From JAUSFM01 sp964343705 (GTDB lineage Archaea; Nanobdellota; Nanobdellia; Woesearchaeales; UBA12501): a stretch of DNA of 64,000 nt. A model generated the notes under the pieces. That model was not told the origin of the DNA and ran no database searches. It saw only the letters and a list, made by a program, of their open reading frames with translations. The stretch covers positions 14,207 through 78,206 of the forward strand of contig CAYFJX010000008.1 of NCBI GenBank assembly GCA_964343705.1, given 5' to 3'. The position numbers and the translations under genes are program-made. Below are positions 16,006 through 24,600 of this stretch, piece by piece; within the stretch, counting starts at the first letter, position 1, and every line of letters starts with the position of its first letter.

Positions 16006-16085
16006 ATTTCCGAACGCTCAGTCCCAAAACGTTTCTCGGACCGCCGGCTTGGAAGGCCAGAATCCTACCATTAGACTACTGGTGC
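15987..16085 (-). tRNA. tRNA-Gly (UCC) with a 28-nt intron in the T arm
   Basis: The acceptor stem GCACCAG/CTGGTGC, D arm GTCT/GGAT, anticodon arm CTGGC-CTTCCAA-GCCGG (anticodon TCC) and discriminator A fit a 71-nt mature tRNA. The T stem CCGAG/CTCGG is interrupted between positions 53 and 54 by 28 nt (16007-16034). CCGA can pair with TCGG and ACG with CGT inside the insert, giving a bulge-helix-bulge-like fold. A TATA box (CCTTTATAAACG) lies at about 16110-16121. The LAGLIDADG gene overlaps exon 2 from the other strand. Confidence 0.85.
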
Positions 16086-16107
16086 ATTAAGCAAAAAGAG
16101 AAATAAG

Positions 16108-16121
16108 TCGTTTATAAAGGT
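16108..16121 (-). promoter_or_regulatory. TATA box of tRNA-Gly
   Basis: On the minus strand CCTTTATAAACG lies about 25-36 nt before the tRNA 5' end. Confidence 0.55.
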
Positions 16122-16153
16122 TTCTACCCTTATACAGCCTCAAATAGTCGAAA

Positions 16154-16165
16154 AGTATAAATAGG
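16154..16165 (+). promoter_or_regulatory. TATA box of the glycan-modification genes
   Basis: AGTATAAATAGG is a strong archaeal TATA element 21-32 nt before the ATG at 16186. Confidence 0.6.
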
Positions 16166-16185
16166 CACGTTTTAAAAGGGTGTAC

Positions 16186-16842
16186 ATGACACCGGATAAA
16201 GATTCAGTTATGGTCATTTGCGCCCATTCAGACGACCAAGTTATTGGAGTAGGTGGCACCCTTGCAAAATACATTGAAGAAGGCAAGGATGTTAATGTAA
16301 TCATATTCTCATATGGTGAAAAATCACACCCTTGGCTTAAGAAAGAGATCATTGCTGAAACAAGAGTGCAAGAATCTGAAGAAGCAGCCAAGGTTCTGGG
16401 CATTACAGGAACACAATTCCTTGGACTTAATGAAGGTAAATTCAAAGAAGAAATCAAGGAAAAAAACATTGACAAAGAACTTACTGCATTGCTCAAGAAG
16501 CATCAGCCAACAAGAATATTTACGCACTCTCCAGACGATCCACATCCAGACCATAAAGCTCTTAGCAAGTTTCTCACATCATTCTGTGAAAAAATTAACT
16601 ATCCTGGCGATGTATATTGTTTTGATGTGTGGACACCAGTAAGCACAAAAAAGAGTGAAATGCCAAAAATGGTTGTGGATATCAGTGAAACATTCAAGAA
16701 GAAGAGAAAAGCACTTAATTGTTTTAAGAGTCAAAAATGGAATGCTATACTCCCTTTAATGTTTAGTATTTGGTGGGGAGCGTGGAAAAATGGAAGAAAA
16801 AACAGCTGCAAGTATGCAGAAGTATTTTACAAACTAAGGTGA
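16186..16842 (+). CDS. PIG-L (LmbE-like) family N-acetyl-sugar deacetylase
   Basis: A 218-residue Zn-dependent deacetylase. MVICAHSDDQVIGVGGTL gives the metal-binding AHxDD motif, and HSPDDPHPDHKALS gives the second metal-binding HPDH motif. Family members deacetylate N-acetylglucosamine units in glycolipids, bacillithiol-like thiols or glycans. The position of the TATA box favours ATG 16186; a GTG six nt upstream would add two residues. It is followed after 3 nt by a GT4 glycosyltransferase, so a role in making or trimming a surface glycan or glycolipid is likely. Confidence 0.85.
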   Translation: MTPDKDSVMVICAHSDDQVIGVGGTLAKYIEEGKDVNVIIFSYGEKSHPWLKKEIIAETRVQESEEAAKVLGITGTQFLGLNEGKFKEEIKEKNIDKELTALLKKHQPTRIFTHSPDDPHPDHKALSKFLTSFCEKINYPGDVYCFDVWTPVSTKKSEMPKMVVDISETFKKKRKALNCFKSQKWNAILPLMFSIWWGAWKNGRKNSCKYAEVFYKLR

Positions 16843-16845
16843 ACA

Positions 16846-17982
16846 ATGAAAAAAAAGGTTGTGATAGTAACTGATAATTTCATCCCAAAAAGGGATGGAG
16901 TAACACGCTTTCTAAAGAATGTTGTACAAGAAATTAGTGATAAATACACCATCACTATTCTGGCACCTTCATACAGTAGTTCATACACCACAGAAGAATT
17001 TCATGGTGCAAGTGTTATTCGTTTTCCGGTTTCAAGACTTGTAGGATTAGGAGGCTACAATGCAGTACTTGTGAGACCAAGCAAAATAAAACCCTACCTG
17101 CATGATGCAGACATTGTCTGGCTTAATAGTATGTCACCCTTTTGTACTTCTGCTTTGCGAGCTGCAAAACAATTGGACAAACCAGTTATTGCCTACAAGC
17201 ATGCGATTGACTGGGATCTAGCGTCACACATGGCAGTTAAGTCAAAGATGATGAAGAAGTTGGTACGCTTTGGCCTTAAACAACCATTAAAGTACTTGTA
17301 CAACAAGTGCGATCTTGTAATGGTCTCATCAAAGAACATTGCACGACACCTAACTGAGCAAGGTATTAAGACCAAGAAAACAATTATTCCATTGGGTGTT
17401 GATTGTGATTCATTTGTTGCTACAAAAGATAAAGATGCTGCAAAGGAAAAGCTAGGAATTAACGCTGAGCGTATAGTTGTGGGGTACTGCGGCCGTCTGA
17501 GTACTGAGAAGGATATTCCAACACTTGTAAAAGCCTTTTCTCGATTGCACCATCGTTATTTTAATTTATACCTCCTTATTGTAGGAGATGGTAATAGGAA
17601 AACAGTGACAGAATATGCAAAAAAGAATTATAGGATCACTGGCATGGTTGATGATGTTGTTCCCTACCTGCAAGCAATGGATATTTTTGTGTTGCCTTCT
17701 CTGACTGAGACTACTTCCTTGGCAACATTGGAAGCCATGAGTTGCGGTGTTCCTCCTATTGCAACACCAGTGGGGCATGTACGAGAGTATATTGAAAATA
17801 ACTTTAATGGTATGCTGTTCCCTCGTGAAAATGTTGACGTGTTACAAGGACGCATTGAAAAGCTCATCAAAGATCCTGTAAAGCGAAAGCGAATGGGGGA
17901 ATTGGCTAGGAAGACAATAACGACAAAATATAGTTGGGAAAGGACTATTGTACAGATAGATAGGGTATTAAGTAAGTATTGA
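16846..17982 (+). CDS. GT4-family glycosyltransferase
   Basis: A 378-residue GT-B enzyme. The N-terminal acceptor domain has DNFIPKRDGVTRFLKNV. The C-terminal nucleotide-sugar domain has VGYCGRLSTEKDIPTLVKAF near residue 210, LIVGDG, and the GT4 EX7E region FVLPSLTETTSLATLEAMSCG near residue 285. It transfers a sugar from a nucleotide donor with retention at the cytoplasmic membrane face; donor and acceptor are unknown. Its close resemblance to mannosyl- and GlcNAc-transferases that pair with PIG-L deacetylases supports shared glycolipid chemistry with the upstream gene. Confidence 0.85.
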   Translation: MKKKVVIVTDNFIPKRDGVTRFLKNVVQEISDKYTITILAPSYSSSYTTEEFHGASVIRFPVSRLVGLGGYNAVLVRPSKIKPYLHDADIVWLNSMSPFCTSALRAAKQLDKPVIAYKHAIDWDLASHMAVKSKMMKKLVRFGLKQPLKYLYNKCDLVMVSSKNIARHLTEQGIKTKKTIIPLGVDCDSFVATKDKDAAKEKLGINAERIVVGYCGRLSTEKDIPTLVKAFSRLHHRYFNLYLLIVGDGNRKTVTEYAKKNYRITGMVDDVVPYLQAMDIFVLPSLTETTSLATLEAMSCGVPPIATPVGHVREYIENNFNGMLFPRENVDVLQGRIEKLIKDPVKRKRMGELARKTITTKYSWERTIVQIDRVLSKY

Positions 17983-18005
17983 GTGAATAGTATGTGTAAA
18001 ACAAG

Positions 18006-18761
18006 ATGGCCTTCAGATATAACCTCTTACAAAGAATACTAAAGAAAGTATATAGAAAATTCGATCCAGTTCCAAAGTCTCCTTGGACCCAGGGTCCTGT
18101 CTCTGATATTTGCGAAATCAATCTTGTACCCCCAGAAAAATTAAAAATCTTCTTTGCTAAGTGCATAAAAACATTGCAAAAAAGTAAGGGAAAAGATATA
18201 GGTGCGTATCTTGAATTCGGAGTTTTTAATGGGTCTTCAATGGCAAGCATGTATCAAACAGCAAAAAACATGGGGCAAGACTCAATGCAGTTTTTTGGGT
18301 TTGATGCATTCAGAGGACTACATAAGAATGCGGAAAAAGAGGATGGAGGAGTTTGGAAAAGAGGTCACTATTCTTGCTCATTTGCAAACCTGAAAAAGTG
18401 CTTAAAGAAAAAAAGCGTTAATCCAAGCAAGATCAATTGGATCAGAGGATGGTATAATACCACACTAAATAAGCAAACAATCAAAAAATATAAAATTAAA
18501 AATCCTGGTATAGTTTTCATTGATTGTGACACATATAGTGCATCAAAAAAAGTACTTGACTTTGTTACTCCCCTAATCACCAGACCAGTCATTATATGTC
18601 TTGATGACTGGAAACTAAATGATCTTGACATTAAAGGAATGGGAGAATATAGAGCCTTCAATGAGTTCTTGGAAAAAAATACCCATTTGCAAGCACAAGA
18701 GATGAGGTCTTATAACCGGAAATCAAAGGCATTTCTGGTCATGCCAAAAAACAAAGGTTAA
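18006..18761 (+). CDS. TylF-like SAM-dependent O-methyltransferase
   Basis: A 251-residue protein. YLEFGVFNGSSMASMY is the SAM-binding glycine motif in the form used by macrocin O-methyltransferases. FFGFDAFRGL follows, and GIVFIDCDTYSASKKVL is the metal-binding acidic motif. CLDDWKLNDLDIKGMGEYRAF matches the conserved DDW and GE-RAF segments. It is expected to methylate sugar hydroxyls. It starts 23 nt after the glycosyltransferase and completes a plausible glycan-decorating set. Confidence 0.8.
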   Translation: MAFRYNLLQRILKKVYRKFDPVPKSPWTQGPVSDICEINLVPPEKLKIFFAKCIKTLQKSKGKDIGAYLEFGVFNGSSMASMYQTAKNMGQDSMQFFGFDAFRGLHKNAEKEDGGVWKRGHYSCSFANLKKCLKKKSVNPSKINWIRGWYNTTLNKQTIKKYKIKNPGIVFIDCDTYSASKKVLDFVTPLITRPVIICLDDWKLNDLDIKGMGEYRAFNEFLEKNTHLQAQEMRSYNRKSKAFLVMPKNKG

Positions 18762-18781
18762 AGAGAAAGATAAAAAAGAAA

Positions 18782-19018
18782 TTAATAATCTTCAAATTCA
18801 TCATCATATTCTTCGTCGTACTCTTCTTCAAACTCGAGTTCGTCATCATCCAATTCAACATAGTCGTCATACACTTCTTCTGCAGGCTCAAACATTTCAT
18901 CAACAACTGCCATGCCGGTGATGTCATCAAAACCACCAACCATATAAAGAAGTCCTCCTAAAAGCGCGATTACTAAAAATACATGACTTGCTCGATCATA
19001 ATCAACCACGATAATCAC
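18782..19018 (-). CDS. Small membrane-anchored acidic protein with post-membrane TG motif
   Basis: A 78-residue protein: a short N-terminus, one hydrophobic helix (VFLVIALLGGLLYMVGG), the motif ITGMAV, then an almost purely acidic tail rich in Glu, Asp and Tyr. It probably faces outward from the cytoplasmic membrane. The acidic tail could bind cations or the Lys-rich stretch of the neighbouring 712-residue protein; that pairing is speculation. A paralogue with the same layout follows at 19092-19337. A promoter of the shared AAACTTTATAAA type lies at 19054-19069. Confidence 0.65.
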   Translation of the reverse strand: MIIVVDYDRASHVFLVIALLGGLLYMVGGFDDITGMAVVDEMFEPAEEVYDDYVELDDDELEFEEEYDEEYDDEFEDY

Positions 19019-19053
19019 CTGTTTTAATCCTTAGTGTCTTCAAGAACATTTAG

Positions 19054-19069
19054 ATTTATAAAGTTTATG
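19054..19069 (-). promoter_or_regulatory. Shared surface-gene promoter, copy 1
   Basis: On the minus strand CATAAACTTTATAAAT lies about 40-50 nt before the start at 19018. The word AAACTTTWWAAA recurs before five other surface genes. Confidence 0.5.
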
Positions 19070-19091
19070 AAAAAGAAAAGAAAAAGAAGAA

Positions 19092-19337
19092 TTATTCACC
19101 TTCTTCCTCATACATTTCATCTTCTCCATACTCTTCGTCGTCTTCGTACATTTCTTCATCTTCGTACTCTTCTTCAAAGTCTTCGTCACCTGCATCATCG
19201 TAGACAGCAAGACCAGTTGCATCGTCTGAGCCAAATACATCGCCCATGATACCACTGGTAAACAAACCTACAACAGCTACAGCTGCTAGCATAAGAAACA
19301 GAAAACGGTTTTCACTTCGTGAGTCTCGTCGTGTCAT
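19092..19337 (-). CDS. Small membrane-anchored acidic protein, paralogue
   Basis: An 81-residue protein with a basic N-terminus (MTRRDSRSENR), a hydrophobic helix (FLFLMLAAVAVVGLFTSG), the motif DATGLAV, and a Glu/Asp/Tyr-rich tail. It has the same architecture as 18782-19018 but little residue identity outside the motif, so the design rather than the sequence is conserved. Likely extracytoplasmic tail. The promoter at 19391-19406 belongs to the shared type. Confidence 0.65.
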   Translation of the reverse strand: MTRRDSRSENRFLFLMLAAVAVVGLFTSGIMGDVFGSDDATGLAVYDDAGDEDFEEEYEDEEMYEDDEEYGEDEMYEEEGE

Positions 19338-19390
19338 ACTATCACCTGTTAGTTTTTTATTGATTGTTTAAGATAATTAGTGCCTTGGGC

Positions 19391-19406
19391 ATTTAAAAAG
19401 TTTGTG
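19391..19406 (-). promoter_or_regulatory. Shared surface-gene promoter, copy 2
   Basis: On the minus strand CACAAACTTTTTAAAT lies about 55-70 nt before the start at 19337. Confidence 0.45.
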
Positions 19407-19435
19407 AAAAGAAAAAGAGAAAAGAAAAAAAAGGT

Positions 19436-21574
19436 TTATTTGCTGAGACAATCAGCCTTATCCTTGCACGGACCACAGGAGAAATCTTTGTAGCTAGTTA
19501 CTTTGGAACCTTTTTCCATGAAACCAGTTCTCCTTGTAGTAACTGCACGTCGGATTTCTTTGAGTGTCTTTTTTTCCTGATACACACCATAATCAAACAT
19601 GTAATGGGTGGATTCTTGAGGTTGGGTCCAGTGTACATCCCAATTTAGAGCTCTCCCCATGCCGTACATGTAACCCCTATTAAAGATTCCACGGGCATAA
19701 GGTTTTTCAGCACCCTGGAAGATCAATTTCTTGGAATCAGCAAGAACCACAATCTTACTTGCCTTGTCACTTGTACTACATGCCCAAGAACCTTTTACAT
19801 CGCCTTTAGGTATGACTGCTTTCTTTGCCTCGTGGTGTACAGAAACCAAGCCACCTTTGAAACAGTAGTTCTTACCTGGCCTGTTTTCACATGCTTGACA
19901 AGTCCAGGACTTACTAGGACCTGATCCTGGAACAGGGAATCCTACCTCGTTATGACGTTTCCTAACAAGATCCAAGGCATGCTTTCCATTGTCAAGCTTG
20001 TCATAAATCTTGACTTTGTACATATGGCTAGAATCCATGTGGAACTCAGTGATGGTACTTCTGCCTCTCCATATGCCTGGCTTCATACCATCAAGTTCAA
20101 TAGTTTTGAAAATGTCTTTGCTATTTTTTTGGTACCACTGCATTTTGATGTGACCTTTTGTGTACAATTTTTCAGTTTTACCAATGGCACGTGTTCCCAC
20201 TTTATTATCCATCAAAAGAATAGCTTTATTCCCATCATATTCACATCGTACACCTTTCTTGTACTCTGGATCTGGATACTTTTTACCTTCGCACTTCCCA
20301 ACTTCGTCCCGGTGCTTTGCCCGTTTACATTTACCGCTTTTACATTGGTTGTTTCGGTCACAAGGACGATTGTCACTAAGAAGTGTGTCAACACACTTGT
20401 AAGAACCATAGAATTTCCCAGTTTTCCGACTGATGTACCTTCTGCAAATACCTTTTTTACATTCACGGTTTGCTTTACTAAGACATTTTTTACCTTTGTC
20501 TTTCTTAGTCATGGTACACTTACTGTTTTTACAAGTTAACCACTTTTTACAGTCAAGAGTGCCTCCTTTCTTATTGGTTCTACATTTATTCCCTTCACCA
20601 CCAGAGTATGGTTTCACACATGTTCCATAAGGACCACACATCAAGCTTCGTTGACATTCTGGACCTTTTTTACAAGCTGAGCCTTCAGGTCCTGTTCCTT
20701 GAACTCCTTTTGGAATATCACCAGGCTTCACACAGTAACCGCTTTTGTATTCGAGTTTACTTTGACAAGCAACAGCCCGAGGAGCTTCCTGTTGTGATCC
20801 TTTTGCCAATGCACACTTTCCACCATCACAAAACATGGTAATACATGACGCGTCTGCAGTACATGATTTACCATTGTATTTCAAACCACACTTGCCTTCT
20901 TTTCCTTTTTTAATATCACAGAATTTTGATACACACTGGCTGTTTGCAGTACACTTAGAGTCTAAAGCTTTTTTACCATTACCACCTTGGAATAGGAGCG
21001 TGGTAAGTTCAGCCCTAGTACCTTCAAACTCACCTGCACCAGAAACTGATCTTTTGGAGGAGGATTTCCGTTTTCCTTTTAGTTTACCTTTTATTTTTTT
21101 TCCAACTTTACTCTTCATAGCTTTTTGACAGAGTTCTTTCCGACTTTTCTTCTTCATACTCTTCTTAGTACAACATTTCTTAAAATTTTTCCCCACAGAT
21201 TTTACAGTTTTACAAGAAGATTTTTTTGTTTTTGATTTTTTCTTCGCCTTTTTCTTTATAGATTTCTTAGCCTTCCTAAACGTTTTCTTAGCAAAGTTAC
21301 CAGTGATAGCGTTTTCACCCTCATCTTCTTCAGCTTTTTCTTCCATTTCAGTTTCGTAATCGTATAATGCATCAGCGTACGACACCGCACCGGTCAAAGA
21401 ATTCTCTCCTTCAAGCTCTTCTTCCATCTCAGTTTCATAGTCATACAATTCATCAGCGTATGAAACCATACCAGTCATTGTTTCGTTTGCTTCAAATGTG
21501 CCATTTACATACAAACCGCCAACTGCAACTAATGCTATTACTAGTAGAAGAACTCGATTTTCATCCATCACCAA
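19436..21574 (-). CDS. Anchored Cys-rich surface protein with Lys-rich segment
   Basis: A 712-residue protein. An N-terminal helix (VLLLVIALVAVGGLYVNG) is followed by three TG motifs: MTGMVSYADELYDYE, LTGAVSYADALYDYE and ITGN. The first two are an internal duplication of about 35 residues. A strongly Lys-rich segment covers about residues 95-180. From 200 to 430 come Cys-rich units of the form C-x-QC-x-FC-x-KC. The C-terminal 270 residues hold beta-rich segments with a few Cys pairs. Disulfide-stabilised extracellular function is likely; there is no catalytic motif. It may interact through charge with the acidic anchored proteins downstream. Confidence 0.7.
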   Translation of the reverse strand: MVMDENRVLLLVIALVAVGGLYVNGTFEANETMTGMVSYADELYDYETEMEEELEGENSLTGAVSYADALYDYETEMEEKAEEDEGENAITGNFAKKTFRKAKKSIKKKAKKKSKTKKSSCKTVKSVGKNFKKCCTKKSMKKKSRKELCQKAMKSKVGKKIKGKLKGKRKSSSKRSVSGAGEFEGTRAELTTLLFQGGNGKKALDSKCTANSQCVSKFCDIKKGKEGKCGLKYNGKSCTADASCITMFCDGGKCALAKGSQQEAPRAVACQSKLEYKSGYCVKPGDIPKGVQGTGPEGSACKKGPECQRSLMCGPYGTCVKPYSGGEGNKCRTNKKGGTLDCKKWLTCKNSKCTMTKKDKGKKCLSKANRECKKGICRRYISRKTGKFYGSYKCVDTLLSDNRPCDRNNQCKSGKCKRAKHRDEVGKCEGKKYPDPEYKKGVRCEYDGNKAILLMDNKVGTRAIGKTEKLYTKGHIKMQWYQKNSKDIFKTIELDGMKPGIWRGRSTITEFHMDSSHMYKVKIYDKLDNGKHALDLVRKRHNEVGFPVPGSGPSKSWTCQACENRPGKNYCFKGGLVSVHHEAKKAVIPKGDVKGSWACSTSDKASKIVVLADSKKLIFQGAEKPYARGIFNRGYMYGMGRALNWDVHWTQPQESTHYMFDYGVYQEKKTLKEIRRAVTTRRTGFMEKGSKVTSYKDFSCGPCKDKADCLSK

Positions 21575-21633
21575 TCACCTTTTTTCATTTTTTAGGAATA
21601 TAAAAACCTTTTTTAAGAATTATGGGCATTTAC

Positions 21634-21649
21634 CTTTAAAAAGTTTGTT
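21634..21649 (-). promoter_or_regulatory. Shared surface-gene promoter, copy 3
   Basis: On the minus strand AACAAACTTTTTAAAG lies about 60-75 nt before the start at 21574. Confidence 0.45.
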
Positions 21650-21652
21650 AAA

Positions 21653-24600
21653 TCAAACCTTTAAACTCGTAACTTGACTCACACCATGCTCGTTCATGCT
21701 TACACCATACAAACGATCTGCTTCTGCAATAACAGCGTCGTTGTGAGTGATAACCACATACTGTGCATTGCCAGTGTATTTCCGAATGAGTTGGGCAAAG
21801 CGTTCTGAGTTTCTTTTGTCAAGAGCTGCGTCAACCTCATCAAGTACGTAAAAGCTTGCTGGTTCGTGTTCTTGAATTGCGAAAATAAATGCTAGTGCAG
21901 TGAGTGTTTTCTCACCACCAGACAAGCTTCGAATATCAAGGAATCGTTTTCCAGACAATCGCACTTTAATCATTAATCCGCCATCAAAGGGACTTTCTGG
22001 ATTTTCTAGGACAATAGAAGCATCCCCTTTTGTTGAGATAGCAGAGAATAATACTTTAAAGTTGTTATTAACAATGTCAAATGTTTTCATAAAGAGATTT
22101 TTCTTTTTAGTTTCAATCTCGTTCATCATAAGCAGGACATCTTCTTTTTCCACAATGAGTTTTTCTTTTTTCTGTACAAGAGACGCATACTCCTTTTCAA
22201 TACTTGTGTAAATCTCAAGTGCTTTCATGTTTACTGCGCCAAGCTTAGTAACCACACCTTCCCAAATGCCAATTTGCTTTCGTAACTCCGCTGCTGGCTT
22301 TTTCACAATTTCAATACCCTCATAGTCTTTGTATTCATGTTCAAGACCTGCAATCTCAGCATTAACACGTGATAGTTCAATAGAACTTGTATTGAGTCTC
22401 AGTTCAATCTTACGCACCTGCTCTCCAACTTCTTCCATTTTGCTTGTTTCTTTTTTGATAGATTCATCAAGCTTTCCTCGTTTTGCAAAGAGCTCTTTGA
22501 ATTGTGCGTGGAATTTTTGTTGTGCTGTTTCTTTTTGCTTAAGCTCCACACCCTTGTCTTGCATAAGTTTGTCAAGAGCAGCAAGTTCTTCCTTAAAGTC
22601 TTCTTCTTCCTTGTCATGTTGTTTGATTATCTTAAGAATGTTTTCAAGCTCTGGCCTGAGGATTGTATCCATTTGCGCGTCAAGATTCTTTAGGTCTGAC
22701 TCTCTTTGTAAACCTTCTTCCATGCTTTGCTTGCGCTTTTCTTCAAAAGCATTAAGTTCTGCAATAAGTGAGGGGTTACGCAGCTCAACAATTTTGTTTC
22801 GCATTTCTTGCTTCTTTATTCTGTTTTGTGCAAGAGTTCTGTTTTGTTCTTGAATGTCATCCTCAACTTTCCTAATGTCCTTTTCTGATTCTTCAAGTGC
22901 TTTCTCCAGTTCTTTTCGTACTTTCCTGTTTGCTTCTGTATCTGCAGCGTCAATATTAAGCACTTTTTCAAGTTTGATTATGTCCCCTTCAAGGTCAGCT
23001 TTGAACTGTCGTAAGCGTGCAATGTTTTGTTCAAGGTCTTTTCGTTCTTTATCTATCCGGGATATAAGTAGCTCTGCGTCTTGCAAGATTTTTTCATATT
23101 TTTCTATGTCTGAAGTTACTTCTTTTTGTTGGAATCCAATACCTAGTCGTTTTCTGTAACCACCCTGCATAACTCCTGAGAGTTCACTAAGGTCACCGTC
23201 CAGACTGACCATTTTTACTTTACCCACTCCAATTCGTCGAGCAACATCAATACTGTCAACAACAAGGGTGTTACCAAACACGTGACTAAAAACAGTTTTG
23301 TACTTAGGATTAAATTGCAATAAGTCTATAGCAAGTCCATGTACGCCATTTGCTTTTTTTAGTTCAGCGATACCTTGTGCTGGAGCTGCCCCTCTTATTT
23401 TGTTCATTGGAACAAAGCTAGCAACCCCAAACTTGTTTTCTTTAAGAAACTTAATACACTGCACAGCTGTCTTGTCACTGTCCACTACCACACTCTTTAA
23501 TTTGGATCCTGCTGCGATTTCTAATGCTTTTGAGTATTTTGATTCAGCTGTACCAAGTTCTGAGACAGTCCCATGAATCCCTTGGATTGAACCTTTTTGT
23601 TTTTGTTCAAGAATCTTCTTTAATCCAAGATCTCTACCGAGCACTTCTTGAATAGAAAGGTTTTGTGCGCGCAGCTTACCAAGTTGCTCACTTGATGTTG
23701 CACGCTTTCCTCTTGCAGTATCGAGTTGTGCACATAGGTTACTATCATGATTAATAAGTTTAGATAATTCTAAGGTTGACTTTTTGAATTCTTCTTTCTT
23801 TTGTTTCAGTTCTTTTACTTGTGCCTGGTTTTCTTTTTCAACTTCAAGCACTTTTTGTATTTTTTCGTCAATAGACTGTATCTGAAACTCAATTTTGTCT
23901 TTTTCTCTGAGTAGTTCTTGTTGCTTTTGGCGCAGTTCAAGCATTGCCTTTTGTTTTTGTTCTGCTTCCTTGTCAAGCTCATCAACTTGTTTTTCAATAT
24001 CTCCAACATTGTCAAGCTTGTTTTTTTTCTTGAAGTCAGCAATTTTTTGTTCTATAACTCCTCTGAGCTTTTGCTTTGCTGCAAGTTGTGCTTGAAGTTC
24101 TTTTTTGTTTTCTTCATGCTTCTTGATTTTTGATCCTAGCTCATCATGGTTTTCGCGAAGCTGCACCTTACGTTGTTTTATTTTAGAGATCTCATTTTTA
24201 ACTGCTTCAACACGATTTTTTGATGAAGCAATGTCAACTTTTAGTTTTTCAACTTCTTTGTGGATTTCAACTTGGCCTTTTTCTCCCCGCTCTTCAACTT
24301 GTTTATTGATCCCGCTAATTTCTTCGCCAAAACCTTTTATTTTCTCTTTTGATTCCAGAACTCTGTTTTGTTTTTCTTCAAGTTGTTGTTTTGTTTGTCC
24401 GCTTACCTTGGATAGTTTTTCTTTTTCTGTTTTTTTATCGACCATTGTTGCATGTAACAATGATGCTTTGTTGACTTTAATTTTATGAGTAAGATCATTG
24501 TATTTTTGTGCTTGTTCTTTTTCCTTGCCAAGTTCTTGCAAATGCGTCTTTCGCTCTTTAAGGACTATGCCTGACTCTTTAAGTTTTTCCTCAACTTTGT

